Assembly (NCBI GenBank): GCA_031255395.1
Contig: JAIRSQ010000106.1
Coordinates: forward strand, 1 to 14,605
Direction: 5' to 3'
Source: Spirochaetaceae bacterium
Lineage (GTDB): Bacteria > Spirochaetota > Spirochaetia > Treponematales > Breznakiellaceae
Length of the DNA stretch: 14,605 nt
Below are positions 7,045 to 13,713 of this stretch, piece after piece. Numbering within the stretch: position 1 is the stretch's first letter; each line of letters starts with the position of its first letter. The notes beneath the pieces are model-generated. The model was not told where the DNA came from. It did no database searches and worked only from the letters and a program-made list of their open reading frames with translations. Made by a program: the position numbers and the translations under genes.

Positions 7045-8246
7045 ACCGTCGTCGGAGCGTCGGGGTGATTCGGGCCGAAACTCTTTAGCAGCGCCAGCGG
7101 CTCCGTCGGGCTTTCGTTCACGATGACGATGCCGTTCCGCGCCGCGCTTTCGGACACAAAATATTCGTCCGCGCTCTGCTGGCCGAAACGCAGCATACCC
7201 GGAGCCTCGCAACGGAACGCTCCGAATCTGCCGTGTCCCTGAATAAAGATCACGCCGTACGCCGCCGGTTCCTTGAGCGTAACGCTCCTGCCCGGATTAA
7301 CGGAAAGTTCCTTCGCGCTGAAATAGCCGTCGTTTGCGTAGGAAATCCATTTTTCCTCGTAGTCGGCGTTTTTGGCTATCGTTACGGGCGGCCTGCCGAA
7401 ACGTTTCTTGTAGTGCGGGTCCGTGTTCTTTTCCCAGTCAAGCAGGCTGAATATGTAGTCTATGTCGTCCTTCTTGTCCTGCGGGCATTCTCCGTTAAGG
7501 AAATCGCGGGAATAGGTAACGCCGGAGACGACATTCTCGTGTACCGAGTTCACATCGCCGTTCCAGTTAAGTTCGTAGGTCATAACGGAGCCGGGCGCGT
7601 GAATCACGCCCGCGGGCGAATACCAGCCAGTTCCCAACTCGATTCTCCAGGCGCGGGAAAGCTCGGTGATGCGGTTGTCGCCCTTGTTATAGTCCCGTAG
7701 CCGCTGTTTTACCTCTTCCGGGTCGGTGTCGGGGTCGTAACCGAAGTAGGTGGCGTTCATTTCTCCGGTATGGCTGGCGAACTGGCGGGGGAAATAGTAA
7801 CATTCCGGTTTTCCCAGCTTGCCGACACGGGCAGCCGCTTCCATATCAAGGTGAAGATGATGGAAAAGAGGCGTCTTTAGGTCGTAAAATTTGGAAAACA
7901 CGGGGAAGCCCCTATACTTTTCCCATAACTCCGCCCCGATAATCCCCGCCCCAAGCGCGGCTATCGCGTCCTTCAGGCTGAATTTTTCGTCGCTGCCGTA
8001 ATCGACCGCGACAAAACTCAGTCCCTCTTCCGGGCCGGCCAGCGGGCCGTTCTGCGCTATGTTGGTTGAAGACATCCATCGCTCTTTGATGGAGCCGCGC
8101 TCAAGCCCGTAGGCAAAGTAATCGTCCGGGTGCAACCGCAGCCGCCGGCCCTCGACGCCGAAAGGCCGCGGTATGAAAGTCGGGTTCAGGCGGAAAACGC
8201 CCTCGCCTTTCCGCAGCGTTTTTTCGATAAGCTCTTTATTTGCCAT
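7041..8246 (-). CDS. Mannose-6-phosphate isomerase-like cupin protein
   Basis: A 401-residue protein resembling class I phosphomannose isomerases, but divergent. Likely metal ligands come from FHHLHLD (128-134), GKPECYYF (145-152; compare the NHKPE motif of the family) and GWYSPAGVIHAPGS (207-220; compare the Y-x-PAG-x-xHA motif). The second half looks like a further cupin barrel, ending in SFGPNHPDAP. The ATG at 8246 is chosen because GGAGGA lies 5 bases upstream; the in-frame ATG at 8258 would overlap that ribosome site. It is first in the minus-strand unit, behind a strong promoter, 47 bases upstream of lsrR. It probably isomerizes a sugar or a phosphorylated sugar-like compound. Given its partners this could be the AI-2 phosphate, but true mannose-6-phosphate activity is not excluded. 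Exact family name is uncertain. Confidence 0.8.
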   Translation of the reverse strand: MANKELIEKTLRKGEGVFRLNPTFIPRPFGVEGRRLRLHPDDYFAYGLERGSIKERWMSSTNIAQNGPLAGPEEGLSFVAVDYGSDEKFSLKDAIAALGAGIIGAELWEKYRGFPVFSKFYDLKTPLFHHLHLDMEAAARVGKLGKPECYYFPRQFASHTGEMNATYFGYDPDTDPEEVKQRLRDYNKGDNRITELSRAWRIELGTGWYSPAGVIHAPGSVMTYELNWNGDVNSVHENVVSGVTYSRDFLNGECPQDKKDDIDYIFSLLDWEKNTDPHYKKRFGRPPVTIAKNADYEEKWISYANDGYFSAKELSVNPGRSVTLKEPAAYGVIFIQGHGRFGAFRCEAPGMLRFGQQSADEYFVSESAARNGIVIVNESPTEPLALLKSFGPNHPDAPTTV

Positions 8247-8287
8247 GTATTCCTCCATATTTTAGGTTGACGCAACTTGCTTCCGCC

Positions 8288-8316
8288 AGTATACACCTGC
8301 CGTCCCGCGTTGGCAA
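8288..8316 (-). promoter_or_regulatory. Strong promoter for the isomerase-like gene
   Basis: On the minus strand TTGCCA (8316-8311), 17 bases, TATACT (8293-8288). Five of six bases match consensus in each box. The start site would be near 8281, giving a leader of about 35 bases that carries the GGAGGA ribosome site. Confidence 0.72.
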
Positions 8317-8341
8317 GGAATTTAGAAAAATGCAACACGCC

Positions 8342-8356
8342 TGAACATTTGTTACA
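8342..8356. promoter_or_regulatory. Candidate LsrR operator between divergent promoters
   Basis: TGAACATTTGTTACA is an imperfect inverted repeat lying between the two divergent promoters. The half-site TGAACA recurs at 7010-7015 on the lsrR start region. SorC/DeoR-family operators known from other bacteria use similar TGAACA/TGTTCA words. Assignment to LsrR is inference from position and repetition. Confidence 0.35.
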
Positions 8357-8362
8357 ATTTTC

Positions 8363-8391
8363 TTGCGTTATAAAAGAAAGAGGGGTAAAAT
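8363..8391 (+). promoter_or_regulatory. Candidate promoter for the transporter operon
   Basis: TTGCGT (8363-8368), 17 bases, TAAAAT (8386-8391). The -10 matches 5 of 6; the -35 is weak (3 of 6), as expected for a regulated promoter. The start would be near 8398, with a short leader carrying GAGGAGG before the ATG at 8422. Confidence 0.42.
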
Positions 8392-8421
8392 TATTACAAG
8401 AACATACGAGGAGGAATCAGT

Positions 8422-9462
8422 ATGAGGAAAAAATATTTTTCCAAGGTTTTGCTTGCGGTCATCGCGGGATTCGCCGCTCTTGCCGTAAGTTGTCAGGGGC
8501 AGTCGGGGACGCAGACAATGTCCAAGGCCGGTGGCGCCGATCTGCGCATCGTCATAGTTCCCAAAGTCGTGCACCCGTGGTTCGACGACTTCGCGAACTA
8601 TGCCCGCCTGCAGGCCGCGGAACTTGGCGCCCAGATCGGACGTAACATCATCATAGATTACCGCGCCCCTACAACAGCCGATGTCGCCGAGCAGAATTCG
8701 ATTATCCAGCAAGCGGCGGCCACCAGGCCCGGAGGCATAGCCATCGACCTGCTCGACTACAGCGGGACGGCGGCCGTTATCGAGGAGGTGCGCCGGCAGG
8801 GCATCCCCGTTGTCTTCTTTGACGCGGAAGCGCCGGACGATTCTGGGATTCCGCAGGTGGGCAGTCCATCCGAGGATCAGGCGCGAATCGCCGCCGAATA
8901 CCTCGCCAAAGTGATAGGCTACAGGGGCAAGGTTGCCGTAATGCGCGGCGTCCCTACCGCCCCGAACCACGAGGCGCGTTACAACTATTACTTTGAATAC
9001 TTTAAGCGGTACCCCGATATTACCGTGATTCAGGGCGGCGTCGACAACGACGATATTCAGACAGCCCAGCAGCAGGCCGCAGGTATCATAGCCCAGAACC
9101 CTGATCTTGTCGGCTATATCGGTTCCAACGCCGCCTACCCGATCGGCGTCGGCAACGCGGTGCGCGAGGCGGGCAAGGTCGGACAGATACACATCGTCGG
9201 CCTTGAAGGCATGGCCGAAACGCTCGACCTTATAAAATCCGGCGTTATCGACGGCTCGTCCAGCGCCCCGACAGTGATTCAGGCTTCTCAGGCGGTTCTG
9301 CTTCTCTGGCAGCAGTCGATGGGGAATCGCGTGCCGCTAAAAATTAACACCGGCATCGATCTGATTACCAAAGAAAATGTCGACGACGCTATCGCCGAAG
9401 CGCAAAATTTTACGCTTAAAGACCCAAATCTTAAAAAGTACGGCATAGGACAGAATAATTAA
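8422..9462 (+). CDS. Sugar-binding lipoprotein of an ABC transporter (RbsB/LsrB-like fold)
   Basis: A 346-residue periplasmic binding protein that should capture a sugar or AI-2-like ligand for the adjacent ATPase and permease. The signal peptide runs from MRKKYFSKV to the lipobox LAVSC, with Cys24 as the likely lipidated residue; the -3 Ala is a permissive form seen in spirochaetes. The mature part is a type I periplasmic binding fold: RIVIVPKVVHPWF, GIPVVFFDAEAP, KVAVMRGVPTAPNHEARYNYY and IHIVGLEGMAETLDLIKSG. Compared with LsrB, the Lys in VPK and the Asp in FFDAEA are kept. The Asp-Gln pair that contacts AI-2 in LsrB appears as Asn-His, and the PDANALP region differs. So it is not a clear LsrB; overall it looks closer to RbsB. 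GAGGAGG gives a good start. It is first in the plus-strand operon. Confidence 0.88.
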   Translation: MRKKYFSKVLLAVIAGFAALAVSCQGQSGTQTMSKAGGADLRIVIVPKVVHPWFDDFANYARLQAAELGAQIGRNIIIDYRAPTTADVAEQNSIIQQAAATRPGGIAIDLLDYSGTAAVIEEVRRQGIPVVFFDAEAPDDSGIPQVGSPSEDQARIAAEYLAKVIGYRGKVAVMRGVPTAPNHEARYNYYFEYFKRYPDITVIQGGVDNDDIQTAQQQAAGIIAQNPDLVGYIGSNAAYPIGVGNAVREAGKVGQIHIVGLEGMAETLDLIKSGVIDGSSSAPTVIQASQAVLLLWQQSMGNRVPLKINTGIDLITKENVDDAIAEAQNFTLKDPNLKKYGIGQNN

Positions 9463-9470
9463 CGGCGATT

Positions 9471-10976
9471 ATGAGCGCGCTTGAAGCCCGAGGCATAACC
9501 AAAGTATTTCCCGGCGTAAAAGCATTAGACGACGTAAGCCTTCAGGTCGGGAAAGGGAAGGTGCATTGCGTCGTAGGTGAAAACGGCGCGGGTAAAAGCA
9601 CGCTCATAAAAATATTGACCGGAATATATTCCGCCGACGAAGGCGAGGTACGGATTAACGGCTTGCCTGCCGGCGCCGCTCATAAAAGAAACAAAAAACT
9701 TTTCAGAAGCGTAGCCTACGTGCCGCAAGAACTCGATCTTTTTAACGATATGACCGTCGCGGAAAATCTGTTTATGCCGCTCAAATCCAACGGCATAGGT
9801 TTTATCACCGGCAAGAATAAACTGCAAACTATGGCGGCGCAATGGCTTCCCCGTTTTAAAATAACCGCGCCGCCGGAGGAACTGGTAAAAAATATATCCG
9901 TGTCCGAAAGACAGATGCTGCAAATTGCGCGCGGCATGACGGACAGCGCGTCGGAAATACTAATGCTTGACGAGCCGACGACAAGCCTTACCTCGACGGA
10001 GGCGGAACGGCTTTTTGCCGTTATCAGGGAACTGAAGGGACGCGGCAAGGCGATAATTTTTATTTCGCACAAGCTCGAAGAAATCTTCGCGATAGGCGAT
10101 GAGATAACGGTTCTGCGTAACGGGAAAAAAGCAGCGTACTCCCCGGCGCAAGATGTTGATATTCCATGGGTAATATCGCGGATGATCGGCAGCGAAATCA
10201 GCCGGCAGGAAACTTACAGGCTGGAAAACGTATCAAACGAAGTCTTGCTGGAAGTGAGCGGACTTACCGGAGCGAAATTTAACAACATTGATTTTACGCT
10301 ACGAAAGGGCGAAATACTGGGCTTTTCAGGGCTTGTAGGAAGCGGACGCTCAGAAATAATGCAGGCAATATTCGGCTGCCTTCCCGTGTGGTCGGGCAAG
10401 GTAACGATGGAGGGTTCGCCGTGGAAATTCGGCGATACCGGTTATTCGGTGCGGCACGGCTTTATATACCTTCCAGAAGAACGGAAACAGCAAGGTATTC
10501 TGCCCCGGCTTTCCGTTAAACAGAATATTACCGTTTCGCTGTTAAAACGGTTAAGCGGCGGGTTTTTCATATCCGGCAAAAAAGAAACCGCCGCGGCCAG
10601 CGAGGTTATCAGTCTTTACAACATAAAAACGCCGTCACCCGATCAGTCGATACAGAATTTGAGCGGCGGCAACCAGCAAAAAGTCATCATAGGCCGTTCC
10701 ATGTTTACCCGCCCGAAAATACTCGTATTTGACGAGCCGACCAAAGGCATCGATATCGGTTCGAAAATAGAAATATACCGGCTAATGAAAAAACTTGCGG
10801 AGGAAGAACGTATCGGCATCATCCTGATTTCTTCAGAAATGAACGAACTGTTAAAATGTTCGAACCGTATCATAACGATTTATTTTGGGGATAAAACGGG
10901 CGAGTCAAACGCGCCTTTTGACAAAACAAAAATACTAAACGAAATTATGGGAATTAAAAGGAGCGCAGGGGAATGA
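9471..10976 (+). CDS. Sugar ABC transporter ATP-binding protein, two fused ATPase domains
   Basis: The 501-residue cytoplasmic motor of a ribose/galactose/AI-2-class importer (RbsA/MglA/LsrA group). The first domain has Walker A GENGAGKST (36-44), a degenerate signature ISVSERQ (142-148), Walker B ILMLDEPTTSL (163-173) and switch His200 in FISHKLEE. The second domain has the usual degenerate Walker A GLVGSGRS (287-294), a full signature LSGGNQQK (397-404) and LVFDEPTKGID (418-428). Degeneracy in one site of each kind is normal for this family. It begins 8 bases after the lipoprotein stop and overlaps the permease by ATGA. It reads slightly more like RbsA than LsrA, so I gave no symbol. It is clearly poorer in GC than its neighbours (sampled lines 33-48%), hinting at a different history from the binding-protein gene. 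Confidence 0.92.
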   Translation: MSALEARGITKVFPGVKALDDVSLQVGKGKVHCVVGENGAGKSTLIKILTGIYSADEGEVRINGLPAGAAHKRNKKLFRSVAYVPQELDLFNDMTVAENLFMPLKSNGIGFITGKNKLQTMAAQWLPRFKITAPPEELVKNISVSERQMLQIARGMTDSASEILMLDEPTTSLTSTEAERLFAVIRELKGRGKAIIFISHKLEEIFAIGDEITVLRNGKKAAYSPAQDVDIPWVISRMIGSEISRQETYRLENVSNEVLLEVSGLTGAKFNNIDFTLRKGEILGFSGLVGSGRSEIMQAIFGCLPVWSGKVTMEGSPWKFGDTGYSVRHGFIYLPEERKQQGILPRLSVKQNITVSLLKRLSGGFFISGKKETAAASEVISLYNIKTPSPDQSIQNLSGGNQQKVIIGRSMFTRPKILVFDEPTKGIDIGSKIEIYRLMKKLAEEERIGIILISSEMNELLKCSNRIITIYFGDKTGESNAPFDKTKILNEIMGIKRSAGE

Positions 10977-12004
10977 ACAATTCATTGGCGGACGCTTTAA
11001 AAAAGATTTCAAAAATTAAAATGCTGACTATCGCCGTCATACTCCTGTTACTGATAATAATAGCGGCTGCCGTCTCTCCGAATTTTTTGACTGCATATAA
11101 CCTACAGTCGGTCGTGCGCGATCTTTCGTTCGTCATGATCATAACTGTCGGACAATCGTGCCTTTTGACGCTTGGCGAACTCGATCTTTCGGTCGGAAAG
11201 ATGGCCTCTCTTTCCGGCGTAATAGGTGGCATACTTATGCTGCACGGACATATCCCGCCATATCTGGCGCTGCTCGCAAGCCTGCTCTGCGGAACGTTGC
11301 TCGGCGTAATTAACGGGCTGCTCATTACAAAACTGCGCCTTAACGCGATGATAGTTACCATCGCCACTCAGGGGGTATTTGCAGGCATCACGCTAGTCAT
11401 AACAAAGGGACGGGCCATAGTCGGCATTCCCGAAAAGATCCACTATCTTGGGCGCGGGATGCTGTTCGGCATTCCAGTTCCGTTTGTAATAGCCTGTATA
11501 CTTCTGCTTGCCATGCTTTTTATCACGCGGAAAACGCGGTTTGGCCGTTACATTTACGCGATAGGGAATAACAGGGAGGCGGCGAAAATTCTGGGCATCA
11601 ATGTTGACGCCGTAAGGATTACCGTCTACGCGATTATGGGGTTTTTATGCGCCGTTGCCGGTTTGTTGATGATCGCGCGGCTCGGCAATTCACAGCCGGC
11701 GATAGGCGATATATGGGTGATGAACTCCATCGCCGCTTCAGTCATAGGCGGCGTTGCGCTGACCGGCGGCGTTGGAAACCCGTTGGGAGCGGTACTTGGC
11801 GCCTGCATCCTTAGCGTCATCCAGAACATGATCGTCCTTTTCAACGTGAACACCTACTGGCAGACAGCCGTCAGCGGAATCGTAGTGCTTATCGCCATTT
11901 CGATAGATTCGGTCAGCGTTATCGCAAACTATATGCTCGCCCGCGCCGCAAGTTCGAGACGCCTGCCCAAGAAGCCGTCCGAACAAAAAACTCCCGCCGA
12001 TTGA
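10973..12004 (+). CDS. Sugar ABC transporter permease (RbsC/LsrC-like)
   Basis: A 343-residue inner-membrane permease of the BPD_transp_2 group. Hydrophobic segments start with ILLLLIIIAAAVSPNFLT (about 18-35) and continue to the C-terminus. Family signatures present are VGQSCLLTLGELDLSVG (59-75), LITKLRLNAMIVTIAT and GRYIYAIGNNREAAKILGI (the ATPase-contact loop), then VIGGVALTGGVGNPLGAVLGA. The start overlaps the ATPase stop by ATGA, so translation is coupled. Canonical lsr operons have two permeases, LsrC and LsrD; only one gene is here, so it would have to work as a homodimer, like RbsC. Its 5' part is AT-rich like the ATPase gene (one line 40% GC), later parts are about 55%. Substrate cannot be read from sequence. 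Confidence 0.9.
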   Translation: MNNSLADALKKISKIKMLTIAVILLLLIIIAAAVSPNFLTAYNLQSVVRDLSFVMIITVGQSCLLTLGELDLSVGKMASLSGVIGGILMLHGHIPPYLALLASLLCGTLLGVINGLLITKLRLNAMIVTIATQGVFAGITLVITKGRAIVGIPEKIHYLGRGMLFGIPVPFVIACILLLAMLFITRKTRFGRYIYAIGNNREAAKILGINVDAVRITVYAIMGFLCAVAGLLMIARLGNSQPAIGDIWVMNSIAASVIGGVALTGGVGNPLGAVLGACILSVIQNMIVLFNVNTYWQTAVSGIVVLIAISIDSVSVIANYMLARAASSRRLPKKPSEQKTPAD

Positions 12005-12027
12005 CGCGGCCCGCCGGCGGTAATAAT

Positions 12028-12056
12028 TTGACAAAAACGTAGCATACGATTATGAT
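12028..12056 (+). promoter_or_regulatory. Near-consensus promoter upstream of lsrB remnant and lsrF
   Basis: TTGACA (12028-12033), 17 bases, TATGAT (12051-12056). The -35 is perfect and the -10 matches 5 of 6, the best promoter in the window. The start site would be about 12063, at the left edge of the lsrB remnant. It would transcribe the remnant, the structured leader and lsrF independently of the transporter genes. Confidence 0.65.
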
Positions 12057-12061
12057 TACAG

Positions 12062-12247
12062 AGCAAGAACGGCGGAAACAAGGTCAGAGTGGGCGACAAG
12101 GTGAACGTACCCGGCATCGGCGAAGTCGAAGTTCTGCCCAACACCGTGCTCGACCCGGCGGCCTATACCGCGCCCGATTCCGGCGTGGCGCTGCTGCCTG
12201 AGCGTGTTGAGTTCACCGCGGCCAATATGGACAATTACAACTTTTAA
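12062..12247 (+). pseudogene. lsrB: C-terminal remnant of lsrB (AI-2 binding protein)
   Basis: In frame with the TAA at 12245-12247, the bases encode VGDKVNVPGIGEVEVLPN, then ...SGVALLPERVEFTAANMDNYNF. This matches the last 50 or so residues of E. coli LsrB (GDKLDIKGVGQVEVSPN, then [21 protein letters not shown]). The reading frame is closed upstream by TGA at 12053-12055, and the fragment has no ATG near its start and no ribosome site. About 290 N-terminal residues, including the signal peptide and most of the ligand site, are missing. It sits between a permease and lsrF, exactly where lsrB lies in the E. coli operon order lsrACDBFG. It is therefore a truncated relic rather than a small gene. 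Translation from an internal GTG near 12080 cannot be excluded but would give a peptide without function in binding. Confidence 0.85.
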
Positions 12248-12472
12248 GGCGGGCAAAAAGGCTGCTGATTAGGAGGACTTTGCCGATAACGCGGTAAGGG
12301 GGCGGGGCTTTTCCCCCTTAAAGAAATAAAATAAAGCCAAGAGCCGCGTATGCCGGGGTGCGCTTTTCGGACTTGAATACAGAAAGCGAAAGTCTGTCCG
12401 GGTTGCAGACGCGGAGCGTTTTTGAACCTGCCGGCGAGCCGCTGGCAGGTGTTGGCATATTTTGGAGGAATT
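12248..12472 (+). other. Structured leader before lsrF
   Basis: No gene is seen in these 225 bases. They hold three inverted repeats: TAAGGGGG/CCCCCTTA (12295-12302, 12313-12320), CGGAC/GTCCG (12368-12372, 12396-12400) with inner GACTT/AAGTC, and ACCTGCC/GGCAGGT (12426-12432, 12444-12450). The last ends 13 bases before the lsrF GGAGG. An AGGAGGA at 12270-12276 is followed only by TTG and a quick TAA, possibly the ribosome site of a lost gene. None of the hairpins has a T-run, so none is a clear terminator. Confidence 0.45.
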
Positions 12473-13351
12473 ATGGCGGATTTAGAAGGTATCAAAGTTG
12501 AGAAAAATTACCGCTTGGACGAGGCGTTCGCGTCCAAAGGGAATTTTCATGTAAAGGGGATGGGAAACCAGGAGTGGGGCATTAAGAAACGCCTGTCGAA
12601 CATTTTTAACCCGCGTAGCGGCAACACCGTGATGTTTGCCTTTGACCACGGCTATTTCATGGGATCGGTTTCCGGGCTGGAGCGGCTTGATCTGCTGATA
12701 CCCCGATTGCAGGACCATGTTGACGTACTGATGGCGACGCGGGGCGCGTTGCGTACCTGCGTGCAACCTGTATGCCGTAAGGCGATTGCCCTGCGCGTGA
12801 GCGCAGGCAGTTCGATGGTGAACGAGGACCTTAGCCACGAAATCGTGTCGGTCGACATTGAGGACGCGGTGCGGATGAACGCGGACTGCATGGCCGTGCA
12901 GGTTTTTATCGGGGCCGGCGGCCAACTTGAAAGTATCGACAACCTTTCCCGCGTGATAAACGCCGGTATGCGGTACAGTATCCCCACGCTGGGCGTTGTC
13001 GCGGTCGGCAAGGAGATGGAACGTACCGACCAATACTTTAAGCTAGCTACCCGTATCATCGCTGAACTCGGCGCGCACATCGTCAAAACCTACTACTGCG
13101 ACAAGTTTGAAGAGGTTGTAGCGGCCTGCCCCGTCCCGATTGTTGTGGCCGGCGGCAAGAAACTTGCCGAAAAGGAAGCGTTGGAAATGGCGTACAGGTC
13201 GATGCAGGGCGGTGCGCGCGGCCTTGACATGGGCAGAAACATATTCCAGAGCCTTCATCCGGTCGAAATGGCGGACTCCATCGGCAAAATCGTTCACCGG
13301 AAGTTTACAGACAAAGAAGCTTGGGAATACTACAAAGACCACACCCGCTAA
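12473..13351 (+). CDS. lsrF: LsrF, 3-hydroxy-2,4-pentadione 5-phosphate thiolase
   Basis: The last enzyme of AI-2 breakdown: it transfers an acetyl group from the isomerized phospho-AI-2 to coenzyme A, giving acetyl-CoA and dihydroxyacetone phosphate. The 292 residues (E. coli 291) match along the full length: MADLEGIK at the start, IFNPRSGNTVMFAFDHGYF (44-62), DVLMATRGALR (84-94), GAHIVKTYYCDKFE (200-213) with the Schiff-base Lys205, CPVPIVVAGGKKL (219-231) and GLDMGRNIFQSLHPVEM near the end. The fold is a class I aldolase-type barrel. The ATG at 12473 follows GGAGGA closely; the upstream ATG at 12422 is rejected because the LsrF N-terminus aligns at 12473. It lies after the lsrB relic, behind its own likely promoter. 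Confidence 0.94.
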   Translation: MADLEGIKVEKNYRLDEAFASKGNFHVKGMGNQEWGIKKRLSNIFNPRSGNTVMFAFDHGYFMGSVSGLERLDLLIPRLQDHVDVLMATRGALRTCVQPVCRKAIALRVSAGSSMVNEDLSHEIVSVDIEDAVRMNADCMAVQVFIGAGGQLESIDNLSRVINAGMRYSIPTLGVVAVGKEMERTDQYFKLATRIIAELGAHIVKTYYCDKFEEVVAACPVPIVVAGGKKLAEKEALEMAYRSMQGGARGLDMGRNIFQSLHPVEMADSIGKIVHRKFTDKEAWEYYKDHTR

Positions 13352-13381
13352 CAGGCTTAAAAAGCGCTTCGCGCTGGCGTC

Positions 13382-13502
13382 CCGACGGCGGGTTTCGGGC
13401 TCTGTCTTCACTCCGAAAAGGGCGTCTGGCATACGCGCCTGCCCGCCAGTGGGTTTCATCCTTGCCTTTAGTCAGAAAAAAGCGTCTGGCATACGCGGCT
13501 GA
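13382..13502. repeat. Two imperfect tandem copies of a 60-base unit
   Basis: The core GCGTCTGGCATACGCG occurs at 13422-13437 and again at 13482-13497. Each core is preceded by GGGTTTC (13390, 13451), a CTT and a CC/CAGAAAA run, so the whole unit is duplicated with a one-base indel. The second copy has diverged at several places, so the duplication is not recent. Confidence 0.8.
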
Positions 13503-13532
13503 TAACTTCCTTATTGCTCTTCCTCCATAATT

Positions 13533-13598
13533 CACTCGCCAGCCCGACTCGCTATTATCTACTATAAATCTTTTATCTTTTGAAGGGGGTATTTCCAT
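13533..13598 (-). pseudogene. Possible N-terminal remnant of an unidentified gene
   Basis: On the minus strand the 22 codons from the ATG at 13598 read MEIPPSKDKRFIVDNSESGW then RV. The motif FIVDNS-x-x-xW resembles, from memory, the start of large helicase-like proteins found near restriction systems. After residue 22 the frame runs into the tandem repeat and loses any protein character. No ribosome site precedes the ATG. This is a weak call based on one short motif and on AT-richer, codon-like sequence in a noncoding setting. Confidence 0.25.
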
Positions 13599-13685
13599 AC
13601 GGTCGGCGGCACGCCGCCGCATCACTGTCGCGTCCCCCTCGCTACAGCCCGCTACGCGGTCTTCCGTCATCCCCCAAATGGGGCA

Positions 13686-13713
13686 TTGAACACGCCCTCG
13701 CAAGGCATTTAAT
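13686..13713 (+). promoter_or_regulatory. Candidate promoter for the dehydrogenase gene
   Basis: TTGAAC (13686-13691), 16 bases, TTTAAT (13708-13713). The -10 matches 5 of 6 and the -35 matches 4 of 6. It would give a leader of about 70 bases. A second, weaker pair (TTTACA 13713, TAAAGA 13736) overlaps downstream. Confidence 0.38.

Noticed and set aside
6994..7212. N-terminal extension of LsrR to an ATG at 7212
   Set aside because: It runs back over the lsrR promoter and the 3' end of the isomerase-like gene, has an arginine-rich composition typical of out-of-frame reading, and is absent from the family.
8368..9192. Long minus-strand open frame (274 codons) opposite the binding-protein gene
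   Set aside because: It is the antisense shadow of a GC-rich gene with clear signal peptide and fold motifs; its translation shows no known domain and no ribosome site.
12295..12320. GC-rich hairpin TAAGGGGG/CCCCCTTA as an intrinsic terminator
   Set aside because: It is followed by A-rich sequence instead of a T-run on the plus strand, and lsrF downstream would be cut off from the operon.
12422..12472. Earlier start for lsrF at 12422
   Set aside because: The added 17 residues cover the inverted repeat and the ribosome site, and LsrF homology begins exactly at MADLEGIK.
13382..13502. CRISPR array
   Set aside because: Only two repeat copies, and the sequence between the cores is itself duplicated, so there are no unique spacers.
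13305..13703. Minus-strand open frame of 132 codons after lsrF
   Set aside because: It is made of the tandem repeat and palindromic repeat sequence and overlaps the lsrF 3' end; no consistent protein character.
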